A DNA stretch of 15,547 nucleotides from Rickettsiales bacterium UBA1997 (GCA_002335845.1 DDCV01000112.1:1-15547), one strand, 5' to 3'; counted from the stretch's first letter, positions 6,732 to 15,513 are shown. Program-made: numbers and translations. Notes: generated from the letters alone by a model not told the origin.

Positions 6732-7626
6732 TTAGGCTGTTAAATATATTTATAACACTAATTTTTCGATCTAAACTGAATCTATCAGTTTTACGAGATA
6801 TATTTAGGATTTCATCGATTTGAGTAGCTACCTGATTCCAAGATATATTTTTAGCCAATTTAGAAAAAACTTCCGACTCATTGAAAAATAATTCTAAATC
6901 ATAATTTGAAACATATTTAAGCAATCTACTAATAAAAAACTCAATTATTAGCGCAAAAATTGTAAAATTAAAATTTTTATCAGAAGCTATTTTTAATAAT
7001 TCGTCATCAAGCTTATTGGTAATAAAGGAGCTTAGGAGTAGCTGATATATTTTGATCAAGCTATTGCCTTCACTCAATAATAGAGCTACTGAACCATCGC
7101 AAATTTCGTTAAGAAATTTAATTTGATTTTCATCTAACTTTGCATTATAGCCCTTAGTAGCAGAGATAAAATCTTTTAGACTTAAGGCCTCAGATTTTAC
7201 AATATAGCAGCGCGAAAGAATTGTTGGCAAAATTTTGCCAATATTGTGACATATAAGAATTAAATAATTTCCCGACCTTGGCTCTTCAAGATTTTTAAGC
7301 AGGGCGTTAGCAGCCGATTTATTAAGTTGGCACGCTGAATCAATAATAATAAATTTATCATTATTAGTTGCGGCTGATTTATTAACAAAATCAGAAATTT
7401 GACGAATTTTTTCAACGCCAATTTCTTTTTTATCATCTTTGCTAATGATTAGTAAATTGGGATGATTTATATTGTTTGATTCTAGAATTTGCGCTACAAA
7501 CTCCAAGCTAAAGCTAGCTTTTCCAATACCTTCCTTGCCATCAATTAGAATTGCATGATGCAATTTTGAATCATTATATAATGACAATAATTGTGAATTT
7601 ATTTTTTCAAAATTACAAAAAACCAT
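6718..7626 (-). CDS. holB: DNA polymerase III delta prime subunit HolB
   Basis: Clamp-loader subunit of the replicative polymerase, an AAA+ fold protein of 302 residues. A Walker A-like loop GKEGIGKAS lies at 30-38, with Ala after the lysine in place of Ser/Thr, as is common in delta prime. A Walker B-like strand KFIIIDSACQL lies at 91-101. The strongest family block is ANALLKNLEEP (106-116), followed by ILPTILSRC at 132-140 with the SRC arginine finger. The four cysteines of the zinc module seen in many DnaX/delta prime proteins are absent. The frequent neighbour tmk is not upstream; a foldback element sits 14 bases before the start. No Shine-Dalgarno sequence is visible ahead of ATG at 7626. 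It is followed by the overlapping anmK, so the two are probably co-transcribed. Confidence 0.9.
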   Translation of the reverse strand: MVFCNFEKINSQLLSLYNDSKLHHAILIDGKEGIGKASFSLEFVAQILESNNINHPNLLIISKDDKKEIGVEKIRQISDFVNKSAATNNDKFIIIDSACQLNKSAANALLKNLEEPRSGNYLILICHNIGKILPTILSRCYIVKSEALSLKDFISATKGYNAKLDENQIKFLNEICDGSVALLLSEGNSLIKIYQLLLSSFITNKLDDELLKIASDKNFNFTIFALIIEFFISRLLKYVSNYDLELFFNESEVFSKLAKNISWNQVATQIDEILNISRKTDRFSLDRKISVINIFNSLNGAI

Positions 7627-7640
7627 ATTTTATATTATTA

Positions 7641-7803
7641 TTAACCAGCTCATAAATTAATAGACATTACAATAAAAAGATTTTGCTTTTTAAAGTTGCT
7701 TTAGAATGTCATAGTACTTTTATTGCTACCTTGGTATTCTAAAGCAACTTTAAAAAGGAAAAATATTGCAGTTAGGATGTCTATTAATTTATGAACTGGT
7801 TAA
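7641..7803. mobile_element. 163-bp MITE-like foldback element with TA target duplication
   Basis: The ends are inverted repeats of 27 bp, 7641-7667 (TTAACCAGCTCATAAATTAA and on) and 7777-7803, differing at a single base (C/T at position 9). Inside are perfect 22-bp arms at 7686-7707 and 7736-7757, so most of the element can fold into one long hairpin. TA stands immediately outside each end (7639-7640 and 7804-7805), the target duplication expected for IS630/Tc1-like transposition, and also for some IS5-group elements. There is no transposase or other ORF inside. It fits a miniature inverted-repeat transposable element moved by a transposase elsewhere. No second copy is visible in this window. 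Confidence 0.75.
7686..7757. repeat. Inner perfect inverted repeat of the MITE-like element
   Basis: CTTTTTAAAGTTGCTTTAGA (then AT) and its exact reverse complement form a 22-bp stem around a 28-base loop (7708-7735). When transcribed from the upstream pilin-like gene toward holB, this would be a very stable hairpin and could act as a terminator, a processing site or mRNA-end protection. Confidence 0.7.
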
Positions 7804-7812
7804 TATAGATAT

Positions 7813-8697
7813 TTATTCTAAATCTATACTCCATTTTTGACTCAAATATGATTCAATAGCATCTATTTCTTTTTGCTTAAGAGCGTTATCAAAAATTATT
7901 ACCTCGCCAATTTTTCCAACCAACGGCCTGGCCCCATTTACATAACCAGCACCAATTGTCAAATCTCTAAAATCTTGATTAAAGTCACCAAGCGTTACAG
8001 CTGGACTAGCTGGTGCATAATCAACATCATTGAACCAAAGACCCAAATCTTGATTTTCAAAATCACGCACATAGGTCATTATATAATTTTTGTTAATAGC
8101 AACTGGACTATTAGAAAAATTATTATTACCACCGCTATCGCCAATTGGTGATCGATGCAGCATTCTTAGATGCTCATTTGCTTGATTTATCTCAATATGA
8201 ATTCCTCCATTAAAAGATAAAATGCCATCTTGACTTGGCCCATTCTCATCCCTATAAAAAACCACAAAAATACTATAGCTTGCATCTAGTGGAACAGATT
8301 CATATAAAGCGTCTCCATTAAAATATAAAGCTGGCAAACCATTTATACCATCTTTTAGGTATGTTGGCTTATATTGATTATCAGGCTGGCTGAGGTTATA
8401 TTGTTGTTTTTGCTGAGGGTTGATGTTATTCCAATGATCAACCGCGTCATTATCGGAATATTCATTATTAAAACCTTCTGTAGATGTAGCATCGTACCAT
8501 AAAAATAAACCTTTCATATAATTGGCTGCAGAGCCTTTAGTAACACTTCTTGCACTTACAAGGTTTATTTTATTATAAAGTTGACCACCTTTAGTAACTC
8601 CAGCTACTAGCAAGCCTATGATCAATATTACTATGGAAAGCTCAATAAGAGAAAATGCTGATATTGATTTATAATATTTATTTTTTTTATGTATCAT
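7813..8697 (-). CDS. Prepilin-type protein with C-terminal LamG/concanavalin-like domain
   Basis: A 294-residue exported protein. The N-terminus is a type IV prepilin signal: basic leader MIHKKNKYYK, then SISAFSLIELSIVILIIGLL with Phe15 as the expected first mature residue and Glu19 at the conserved +5 position, followed by the hydrophobic helix to about 35. The residue before the cut is Ala14 rather than the usual Gly. Residues about 60-294 look like a LamG/concanavalin-type jelly roll: LFLWYDAT, then GLPALYFNGDALYESV, and a C-terminal KIGEVIIFDNALKQKEIDAI plus ESYLSQKWSIDL, a typical ending of such domains. It may be a minor pilin or pseudopilin that binds a carbohydrate or surface ligand. 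A GAGAG ribosome site precedes the start. It lies 33 bases after ccoP on the same strand, probably by chance of position rather than shared function. Confidence 0.8.
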   Translation of the reverse strand: MIHKKNKYYKSISAFSLIELSIVILIIGLLVAGVTKGGQLYNKINLVSARSVTKGSAANYMKGLFLWYDATSTEGFNNEYSDNDAVDHWNNINPQQKQQYNLSQPDNQYKPTYLKDGINGLPALYFNGDALYESVPLDASYSIFVVFYRDENGPSQDGILSFNGGIHIEINQANEHLRMLHRSPIGDSGGNNNFSNSPVAINKNYIMTYVRDFENQDLGLWFNDVDYAPASPAVTLGDFNQDFRDLTIGAGYVNGARPLVGKIGEVIIFDNALKQKEIDAIESYLSQKWSIDLE

Positions 8698-8730
8698 TGG
8701 CGTTATCTCTCAATTAAAGTAATTAACAAT

Positions 8731-9594
8731 TTATTGTCCTCCACCCAATGAATAAACATAAAGAGCTAATTGCTTTATCACGGCATTTTCCAACCTATCA
8801 CTCCAATATGGCATAACGCCGTAGCGCGAATAGTAAATAGTTTGATATAAATCTTCCTTATTTGAACCATATAACCAGATAGCATCTGTTAGATTTGGTG
8901 CGCCTAGCTCTTGATTACCTTTAGCATTTACGCCGTGACATGAAGCACAATTTTGAGCAAATATTTCGGCTCCATCTTTATTAGGATTAGATTTATTAGA
9001 TAGAGATAATACATGATTGGCAACATTTCTGATTTGATCCTTGCTTAAAATTTTGTCGCGACCAAAAGACGGCATGTTGTTAAAGCGCGCCTTGTCGTGG
9101 CCGGATCTTATGCCGTAAAGCAATGTTATATAGATATCCTCAATTTTACCGCCCCAAAGCCAATCATCGTCATTTAAATTAGGGTAACCTTTGAAGCCTT
9201 GAGCTCCGGTGCCATGACAGCCTGCGCAATTTTCTTTAAAAGAAGCTCGACCACCAACCAAGGCAAACTCCAAAAGATCTTTGTCGTTTAGTATTTCTGC
9301 AAAAGATTTTTTATCAATTTGCTTTAAATATTTGGCGCGTAGGCGATCTATCTCAGCCTGTGAGGCTTTTAACTGGTTATCTTGAGTCCATTTTAGTTTA
9401 CCAGTAGAATTGCCATCTTCAGTTGGCCAGGCTGGATAAAAAATCCAATATCCAAAAGACCATATTATACAGATAATCCATACTATTAGCCACCATCGTG
9501 GTGCAGGAACATTATATTCACTAACCCCATCCCAACTATGACCAGTCGTTGATGGCTTATTATCTTTATTTTGTTTTTTATCTTTGTTGCTCAT
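8731..9594 (-). CDS. ccoP: cbb3 oxidase dihaem cytochrome c subunit CcoP (FixP)
   Basis: Electron-entry subunit of cbb3-type cytochrome c oxidase, anchored in the inner membrane with its haem domains in the periplasm. It has 287 residues. The N-terminal FixP motif GHSWDGVSEYNVPAPRWW (18-35) leads into one membrane helix (about 35-54). Two c-type haem sites follow: CAGCH at 123-127 with likely axial Met174 (NNMPSFG), and CASCH at 216-220 with likely axial Met261 (GVMPYW). Length and order are normal for the family. Its ATG overlaps the ccoQ stop (TAATG), so translation is coupled. It is the last structural gene of the ccoNOQP operon. Confidence 0.96.
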   Translation of the reverse strand: MSNKDKKQNKDNKPSTTGHSWDGVSEYNVPAPRWWLIVWIICIIWSFGYWIFYPAWPTEDGNSTGKLKWTQDNQLKASQAEIDRLRAKYLKQIDKKSFAEILNDKDLLEFALVGGRASFKENCAGCHGTGAQGFKGYPNLNDDDWLWGGKIEDIYITLLYGIRSGHDKARFNNMPSFGRDKILSKDQIRNVANHVLSLSNKSNPNKDGAEIFAQNCASCHGVNAKGNQELGAPNLTDAIWLYGSNKEDLYQTIYYSRYGVMPYWSDRLENAVIKQLALYVYSLGGGQ

Positions 9595-9746
9595 TATTTT
9601 TTGTCATCATCCATTGGTATTTTTGAATATTTATCCATCTCTTTTTTGGAACCTTTTTTGAATACTATAAAAATAACATAACAAAAAAAACCAAAGAAAA
9701 ACAGGGTGCCAATAATTGGTGAAATCTTTATCAAAAAATCTATCAT
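9594..9746 (-). CDS. ccoQ: cbb3 oxidase small subunit CcoQ
   Basis: A 50-residue ORF reading MIDFLIKISPIIGTLFFFGF, then FCYVIFIVFKKGSKKEMDKY and SKIPMDDDKK. It has one membrane helix (about 8-30) followed by a basic and then acidic cytoplasmic tail, the usual CcoQ plan. It lies exactly where CcoQ belongs, 13 bases after ccoO, and its stop overlaps the ccoP start by one base. CcoQ helps assembly or stability of the oxidase. No good ribosome site is visible, so it may rely on coupling to ccoO. Identification rests on position and topology, since CcoQ sequences are poorly conserved. Confidence 0.85.
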   Translation of the reverse strand: MIDFLIKISPIIGTLFFFGFFCYVIFIVFKKGSKKEMDKYSKIPMDDDKK

Positions 9747-9759
9747 TTTTAGCCAAAAT

Positions 9760-10503
9760 TTATTTATCTCGTACTTCTTCTTTAGGATCTACTGGATCAA
9801 ATGTTGCAAAATCAACAAAAGTACCAAGAGACTGTAAGTAAGCAACTAAAGCGTCCATCTCTGAAACTTTGTAAGGATTGCCATCAAAATCACGAACATT
9901 GACTTTTTCACCATATCTTTTAAGCAAAAACTCAGAATCTCGATCATTTGAAGCTTGAATTACAGCGTCTGAAGTAGCGTTATTGATCATGTAGAGACTA
10001 TATGGCACGCCAATTTTTCGTAACACTTCCATGTCTAATGATACACTTTCAATATCAGCATTGCGATACATTAAGAACTCATATCCCGGCATTATTGATT
10101 CAGGAACAACACTTCTTGGGTTGATTAAATGTCTAACATGCCATTGATTAGAATATTTCCCACCTAAGCGCGCTAGATCAGGGCCTGTTCTTTTTGATCC
10201 CCACTGAAATGGGTAATCATACATACTTTCCGCTGCTAAAGAATAATGACCATATCTCTCAACTTCATCTCGAAGAACCCTAACTTGCTGAGAATGGCAA
10301 CCATAGCACCCTTCCCTTTTATATATCTTAGAACCAATTAGTTCAAGCGGTGTATATGGGCGCATGCCTTTTACTTTTTCAATAGTTGTTTCAACGCGAA
10401 AAAGAGGAGCGATCTCAACAATTCCACCAATTGAAATCACTATAACAATTAAAATAAGCAGTAAAATAGAATTTTTCTCTATCTTATCATGATGTTTAAG
10501 CAT
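9760..10503 (-). CDS. ccoO: cbb3 oxidase monohaem cytochrome c subunit CcoO (FixO)
   Basis: Membrane-anchored monohaem cytochrome c of the cbb3 oxidase, 247 residues, passing electrons from CcoP to CcoN. There is an N-terminal anchor helix at about 12-32, then the single haem site CYGCH at 66-70, in the conserved context [20 protein letters not shown]. Also conserved are [14 protein letters not shown] (105-118) and the axial methionine Met138 in [10 protein letters not shown]. The C-terminal [12 protein letters not shown] is typical. It overlaps ccoN by 8 bases and precedes ccoQ by 13. Confidence 0.96.
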   Translation of the reverse strand: MLKHHDKIEKNSILLLILIVIVISIGGIVEIAPLFRVETTIEKVKGMRPYTPLELIGSKIYKREGCYGCHSQQVRVLRDEVERYGHYSLAAESMYDYPFQWGSKRTGPDLARLGGKYSNQWHVRHLINPRSVVPESIMPGYEFLMYRNADIESVSLDMEVLRKIGVPYSLYMINNATSDAVIQASNDRDSEFLLKRYGEKVNVRDFDGNPYKVSEMDALVAYLQSLGTFVDFATFDPVDPKEEVRDK

Positions 10504-11902
10504 TTTTTAACTTTGTTGTTTTATATAAATTATAAGCCATAACCGCTGCTCCAGTCAAAAAGAATATCCCGCCTAAAGCTCTCGTGACATAAAGTGGATG
10601 TAGCGACTTAACTACTTCAACAAATGAATATTGCAAAAAGCCCATATCATCATAAGATCTCCACATTAGACCTTGCATTATACCAGCAATCCACATTGAG
10701 GTGATGTAAAGCACAATGCCAATTGTAGCTAACCAGAAATGAGTTGAGACTAACTTATTTGAATATAGGTCTTTTTTATTCCATAAAACAGGCACCATAT
10801 GATAAAGCGCTCCAAAGCTAATTAATGCCACCCAGCCAAGCGCTCCTGAATGAACATGACTAATTGTCCATTCGGTGTAATGTGATAAGGCGTTAACTTC
10901 TTTAATCGCCATCAATGGTCCCTCAAAAGTACTCATTCCATAAAAAGCAACAGCAGTTATTAAGAAGCGCATCACTGGATCAGTGCGCAACTTATCCCAA
11001 GCTCCTGACAAAGTCATAATGCCATTAATCATTCCACCCCAAGATGGCATCCATAGCATTATAGAAAAAGTCATCCCTAAGGTTTGTACCCAGTCTGGCA
11101 AAGAAGTGTAATGCAAATGGTGAGGGCCTGCCCAGATATAAATAAATATTAATGACCAAAAATGCAGGATTGATAGACGATATGAATAAACTGGTCGATT
11201 AGCACGCTTAGGAACAAAATAATACATAATACCAATAAAGCCAGCGGTTAGGAAGAATCCAACCGCGTTGTGACCATACCACCATTGAATCATGGCACTT
11301 TGAACACCGCCAAATATTGGATAACTCGCTGAGCCGTCCCATCTAAGTGGAATTGCCAAATTGTTAACAATATGAAGAATCGCCACAGTGACGATAAAAG
11401 CTAAATAAAACCAGTTAGCAACATAGATATGCGGCTCTTTTCTTCTTTTGAGAGTTAATACAAAAACTAAGAAATAGCACACCCAAACAATTGTTAATAA
11501 TATATCGGCATACCATTCTGGCTCAGCATATTCTTTAGCTTGAGTAATGCCGTTGACATAACCAAAAGCAGCTAATGCAATAAATAGTTGATAGCCCCAA
11601 AAAATAAATTTTAGCAAATTATCACTACCCCATAATCTTGCTTGTGAAGTTCTTTGCACCACAAATAAACTGGTAGCAAAAAGCACATTGCCACCGAAAG
11701 CAAATATAACGGCCGATGTGTGTAGTGGTCGAAGGCGACCGAATGTTGTCCACTCTAGATTAAGATTTAAAACTGGAAAAGCCATTTGCAGAGCAATAAA
11801 AACTCCAGCAAGAAATCCAACTAGACCCCAAAAAACCGATGCAATAGTGAATAGTTTAATTATGTCATAATTATAATTAGGTACTTTATCAGAAACAGTC
11901 AT
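10496..11902 (-). CDS. ccoN: cbb3 oxidase catalytic subunit CcoN (FixN)
   Basis: Haem-copper oxidase subunit I of the cbb3 (C) type, 468 residues with about twelve membrane helices, which reduces oxygen at a haem b3-CuB site and works at low oxygen. Expected ligands are present: His61 ([10 protein letters not shown]) and His351 for low-spin haem b, His349 for haem b3, and His211 (GHNAVGF) with His261/His262 (AGPHHLHY) for CuB. Tyr255 sits at the position of the C-type cross-linked tyrosine. [10 protein letters not shown] (348-357) is the family signature. The length is on the short side for CcoN. It follows the TauE-like gene after 17 bases and overlaps ccoO by 8. Confidence 0.97.
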   Translation of the reverse strand: MTVSDKVPNYNYDIIKLFTIASVFWGLVGFLAGVFIALQMAFPVLNLNLEWTTFGRLRPLHTSAVIFAFGGNVLFATSLFVVQRTSQARLWGSDNLLKFIFWGYQLFIALAAFGYVNGITQAKEYAEPEWYADILLTIVWVCYFLVFVLTLKRRKEPHIYVANWFYLAFIVTVAILHIVNNLAIPLRWDGSASYPIFGGVQSAMIQWWYGHNAVGFFLTAGFIGIMYYFVPKRANRPVYSYRLSILHFWSLIFIYIWAGPHHLHYTSLPDWVQTLGMTFSIMLWMPSWGGMINGIMTLSGAWDKLRTDPVMRFLITAVAFYGMSTFEGPLMAIKEVNALSHYTEWTISHVHSGALGWVALISFGALYHMVPVLWNKKDLYSNKLVSTHFWLATIGIVLYITSMWIAGIMQGLMWRSYDDMGFLQYSFVEVVKSLHPLYVTRALGGIFFLTGAAVMAYNLYKTTKLKNA

Positions 11903-11919
11903 CAGATATGAATATATTT

Positions 11920-12639
11920 TTAAGAAATTAACTTAAGCGCGAATAAAATTAACAGCGTAGCATTGATTAACATTATTGCCTTTGAAATCAACCAAAAATT
12001 AGCTTTTTTAATAAAAAAATAGCTGCCACAGCCAGTAACAAAAAGTGCTGGAAATGTTGCCAGGCCAAATAAAAACATACCTAGCATTGATAAGGCTGGG
12101 TTTTGCAAAGATAATATTAGAGCGATTGCTGCATAAATCATGCCACAAGGAATAAATCCCAAAATTACTCCCAATAAAAACCCCTTAAAGCCCGTCGGGC
12201 TTTTAAAAAGATTGCTAATGAGTGAATTAAATAATGGTAATTTAATCTTTTTTAAAAAATTTATTTTAAGTAATTTTGGAATAAATTTTTTTAAAGATAT
12301 TTTTTGCTCGAAAAATTGATTCAAAAAAGCTAGAGCCGCAATGAGCATAAAAAAAGCCGCAATCTTTTTAAAAAAGACAAAGTCACTAATTTTTTCACTC
12401 AAAAACCCACTTACCAAGCCTAAGATGGAATATGTAAACACTCTGCCGCTGTGATATGGTAATAAAGCTAAATTTTTTAATTTCTCAAAATCTCCATAAT
12501 CATTTATCGCAATATTTTGCATACGGTTTGTTACTTGTGTAACCACAAAAGGTCCACACATACCAATGCAATGCGAAAATCCGCCAAAAAAACCTAGGGA
12601 AATTAATGAAATAATAACAACTATTTCTACTTCAATCAT
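11920..12639 (-). CDS. TauE/SafE-DsbD_2-type membrane protein, probable cbb3 cofactor or copper-handling protein
   Basis: A 239-residue polytopic membrane protein with about six helices. [12 protein letters not shown] at 19-30 is the HCxxMCG motif of the DsbD_2/UreH-like group often named sulfite exporter TauE/SafE. A second cysteine motif, GFIPCGMIY (161-169), and YHSGR (62-66) are also characteristic. Members are repeatedly found next to cbb3 oxidase genes. The two cysteine motifs fit copper or thiol chemistry, so a role in metal or cofactor delivery to the oxidase is likelier than sulfite export; that is inference. It is the first gene of the oxidase operon, 17 bases ahead of ccoN. The ATG at 12639 has no clear ribosome site. 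The loop between helices (about 108-150) is lysine-rich. Confidence 0.82.
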   Translation of the reverse strand: MIEVEIVVIISLISLGFFGGFSHCIGMCGPFVVTQVTNRMQNIAINDYGDFEKLKNLALLPYHSGRVFTYSILGLVSGFLSEKISDFVFFKKIAAFFMLIAALAFLNQFFEQKISLKKFIPKLLKINFLKKIKLPLFNSLISNLFKSPTGFKGFLLGVILGFIPCGMIYAAIALILSLQNPALSMLGMFLFGLATFPALFVTGCGSYFFIKKANFWLISKAIMLINATLLILFALKLIS

Positions 12640-12771
12640 AATGAGTTATATTATTACAATTCTTAATTAACCAATTTTAATAACTGTTACTTGCAAATTT
12701 TAGAGACTAGCCTAGTAATCATTGAATTATCAAATTTTATTATCCAGTCAATATAATCTTATAAGACAATC
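12640..12771. promoter_or_regulatory. Divergent intergenic region between the oxidase operon and pepA-murA
   Basis: A 132-base AT-rich gap from which both operons must be transcribed. On the plus strand TATAAT at 12752-12757 is a good -10 for pepA, but I see no convincing -35 at normal spacing and it would leave a leader of under ten bases. On the minus strand TTGGTT (12675-12670) and TATAAC (12651-12646), 18 bases apart, could serve the oxidase operon. No correctly spaced FNR/FixK site (TTGAT-N4-ATCAA) is present, although cbb3 operons are often controlled that way. Confidence 0.35.
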
Positions 12772-14223
12772 ATGAAAACTTCATTTATCAGCAAAAAAGA
12801 TATTTCTCAACTTAAACAATCTGCAACAGTTATTATATTAACTGAAGGCGAGACTAGAAAATCTAATCAAAAGTCTGTCAAGCTAGCTAAAGAGAACTTC
12901 TCTTTTGAGGGCAAAGATACACAGATAAATTTGGTTTTTGATGATAATAATCCAGTTATTGTTGCGGGAATTGGCTCAACTAAAGAAATTGATAATCTAG
13001 CTTTGCAAAAATGTGGTTCAAAAATTATCTCCTTTTTAAATGCCCAGAAAATTGCCGATGCAACAATTTGTTTTGACTCAAGCAACGAAGATCTTGATCT
13101 ATGTAACATAGCTTTTGGCGCCAATTTACAAAGCTATCGCTTTAATAAATATTTCTCCGACAAAAAAGAAGGAAAAGATTTTTTTGTTAAATCACTAAAT
13201 CTTGCCGTTTCTGATGTCAAAAAAGCCAAGGAAGAATTCAAGGAATTTGATATATTAGCGCAAAATATCTTTTTCACTAGAGATTTAGTTTCTGAGCCCG
13301 CTAATATACTAAACCCAGAAAGCTATGCTAAGATTTGCAAATCATTAAGCAAGGATGGTTTAAAAGTTGAAATTTTAGATGAAAAAAAGATGAAAAAATT
13401 AGGCATGAATTCACTTCTAGCAGTTGGTCAGGGTAGTGTCAAAGAATCAAAATTAGCTATATTAAAATGGAATGGAGGCAATAAATCTGATAAACCATTA
13501 GCGTTTGTTGGCAAAGGTGTAACTTTTGATACTGGAGGTATTTCAATTAAACCCTCAAACAATATGGAGGATATGAAAAGTGATATGGGCGGATCAGCTG
13601 TTGTAGTTGGCTTGATGCGTAATTTAGCTCAAAGAAAAGCCAAAATTAATGCCGTTGGAGTTATAGGTCTTGTAGAGAATATGCCGTCTGGCGATGCGCA
13701 ACGACCAAGCGATGTTGTTACTTCAATGTCTGGACAGACTATTGAGGTTATTAATACTGATGCTGAAGGTCGAATGGTTTTAGCTGACGCCCTGCACTAT
13801 ACTAATACCAAATTTGATCCTGAATTAATTGTTGATTTAGCTACTCTAACTGGTGCAGTAGTAGTTTGTTTAGCAGATGTCTATGGTGGATTATTTTCTA
13901 ATGATGATAAGCTAGCTAATAAACTAATACAAAGCGGAGAAAATACTGGCGAAAAATTATGGCGCTTGCCGGTTGGTAAAGAATATGACAAAATGATTGA
14001 TTCAGATATCGCTGATATGAAAAATGTTGGCTCGGGGCGAGGCGCTGGCAGTACAACGGCTGCGCAATTTTTAAAAAGATTTATTGGTGATACAAAATGG
14101 GCTCATCTAGATATTGCAGGTGTTGCTTGGAAGGGCAAAGGTAATGCTATGGCAATCAAGGGTGCAAGCGGCTTTGGGGTTAATTTGCTTAACGATTTGG
14201 TTAAACAATATGAAGTAAAATAA
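12772..14223 (+). CDS. pepA: Leucyl aminopeptidase PepA (M17 family)
   Basis: Cytosolic metalloaminopeptidase, 483 residues, removing N-terminal residues during peptide turnover; active as a hexamer with two metal ions. The N-terminal macro-like domain covers about 1-160 and the catalytic domain about 165-483. Metal and catalytic residues are all in place: Lys248 and Asp253 in KGVTFDTGG, Lys260, Asp271 in SDMGG, and Asp330, Glu332 and Arg334 in the signature NTDAEGRMVLADAL (328-341). E. coli PepA also binds DNA (XerA, carAB control); nothing here tells whether this one does. The ATG at 12772 has only a weak AAGA upstream. Its stop directly abuts the murA start. Confidence 0.96.
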   Translation: MKTSFISKKDISQLKQSATVIILTEGETRKSNQKSVKLAKENFSFEGKDTQINLVFDDNNPVIVAGIGSTKEIDNLALQKCGSKIISFLNAQKIADATICFDSSNEDLDLCNIAFGANLQSYRFNKYFSDKKEGKDFFVKSLNLAVSDVKKAKEEFKEFDILAQNIFFTRDLVSEPANILNPESYAKICKSLSKDGLKVEILDEKKMKKLGMNSLLAVGQGSVKESKLAILKWNGGNKSDKPLAFVGKGVTFDTGGISIKPSNNMEDMKSDMGGSAVVVGLMRNLAQRKAKINAVGVIGLVENMPSGDAQRPSDVVTSMSGQTIEVINTDAEGRMVLADALHYTNTKFDPELIVDLATLTGAVVVCLADVYGGLFSNDDKLANKLIQSGENTGEKLWRLPVGKEYDKMIDSDIADMKNVGSGRGAGSTTAAQFLKRFIGDTKWAHLDIAGVAWKGKGNAMAIKGASGFGVNLLNDLVKQYEVK

Positions 14224-15513
14224 ATGAAAAAACTAATAGTCAAAGGCGGCAATAAGCTATATGGAACAATAAAGGTAGCAGGCGCTAAAAATGCCACCTT
14301 GCCCCTCATGATTGCATCAATTTTAAGCTCCAAAAGGCTTACCTTAACTAACGTTCCTCACGTTTCTGACATCTCAACAATGGCTAATTTGTTAGAAACT
14401 ATAGGCGTTAATATTGGACTTGATGGCTCTAACGAAAATGACGGTCATCAAGGTCGCGCTGTATATTTCGAAACCAATAAAGATATACAAGATCCCGTAG
14501 CTCCTTACGAATTGGTTAGTAAAATGCGTGCTTCTATAGTAATTTTAGGACCTTTACTAGCACGCTTTCATAAAGCTAGAGTTTCACTTCCTGGTGGCTG
14601 CGCTATTGGCACAAGACCAGTTGATCTGCATCTCAAAGCTTTGGAGCAAATGGGAGCTAAAATAGAATTAAAAAATGGATATATTGAAGCTAAAGCTAAG
14701 AATGGCCTACGGGGCGCAGATATAAAATTTGAAAAAATATCAGTTGGAGCCACTCAAAACATCATGATGGCTGCAACTTTAGCCCGCGGCGTCACAACAA
14801 TTAAAAATGCCGCTTGTGAACCAGAAATTACCGACTTAGCAAAGTGCTTAAAGGCTATGGGGGCTAATATTGAAGGAGAAGGTACGCCAGAAATTATAAT
14901 TAAGGGTGTAGAAAAGCTTAATGGAGCAACTCACAAAATAATTGCCGATCGCATTGAAGCTGGAACATATATGGTGGCAGTTGGAATTGCTGGAGGCGAG
15001 ATAAAGCTTACCAATATTGAATCTTGGACCATTGAAGGATTTAAAAATGAACTTGAGCAAAGTGGCATTAAGATAAATATCTTAAATGATAATGAAATTT
15101 TAATATCCAAGGAGGATGCAAAAATTAATCCGGTCAATATCTCTACCCAACCATTTCCAGGATTTCCAACTGATATGCAAGCGCAATTTATGGCCTTAAT
15201 GACATTGGCCAATGGATCATCAAAAATTGAGGAAACAATATTTGAGAATCGCTTTATGCATGTCCTTGAATTAGTAAGAATGGGCGCCAATATTAAGCCA
15301 GATGGAAATACTGCAATAATTGAAGGTGTTAAAAATCTTAATGGCGCTGAAGTGATGGCAACAGATCTTAGAGCTTCTGTGTCATTAGTTTTAGCAGGAT
15401 TAGTTGCAAATGGTAAAACAATAATTAATAGATTATACCACCTAGAAAGAGGCTATGAAAGAATAGCTGAAAAACTTGTGAGGTGTGGGGCTGATATTAA
15501 AATAGAGTATTAG
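14224..15513 (+). CDS. murA: UDP-N-acetylglucosamine 1-carboxyvinyltransferase MurA
   Basis: Transfers enolpyruvate from PEP to UDP-GlcNAc, the first committed step of peptidoglycan synthesis, in the cytoplasm. It has 429 residues. Key residues are visible: Lys22-Asn23 in AGAKNATLPL, Cys126 in SLPGGCAIGTRPVDLH (equivalent of Cys115 in E. coli, the residue fosfomycin alkylates), Asp317 in FPGFPTDMQAQFM, and DLRASVSLVLAG near the end. A longer loop at about 63-90 than in E. coli is common in alphaproteobacterial MurA. It starts immediately after the pepA stop, with no separate promoter visible, so the two form an operon. The last 34 bases of the window after the stop show no clear gene or terminator. 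Confidence 0.97.
   Translation: MKKLIVKGGNKLYGTIKVAGAKNATLPLMIASILSSKRLTLTNVPHVSDISTMANLLETIGVNIGLDGSNENDGHQGRAVYFETNKDIQDPVAPYELVSKMRASIVILGPLLARFHKARVSLPGGCAIGTRPVDLHLKALEQMGAKIELKNGYIEAKAKNGLRGADIKFEKISVGATQNIMMAATLARGVTTIKNAACEPEITDLAKCLKAMGANIEGEGTPEIIIKGVEKLNGATHKIIADRIEAGTYMVAVGIAGGEIKLTNIESWTIEGFKNELEQSGIKINILNDNEILISKEDAKINPVNISTQPFPGFPTDMQAQFMALMTLANGSSKIEETIFENRFMHVLELVRMGANIKPDGNTAIIEGVKNLNGAEVMATDLRASVSLVLAGLVANGKTIINRLYHLERGYERIAEKLVRCGADIKIEY

Noticed and set aside
12187..12203. GC-rich terminator-like hairpin (AAAGCCC-GTC-GGGCTTT) inside the TauE-like gene
   Set aside because: It lies in well-conserved coding sequence (FKSPTGFKG) in the middle of the gene and is explained by codons; a functional terminator there would cut off the oxidase operon.
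12722..12733. TTGAATTATCAA resembling an FNR/FixK box upstream of the cbb3 operon
   Set aside because: The TTGA and TCAA half sites are 4 bases apart instead of the required 6, and such words are common in AT-rich DNA.
12867..13124. Minus-strand open frame of 85 codons opposite pepA
   Set aside because: Antisense to the conserved pepA reading frame, with no family features of its own.
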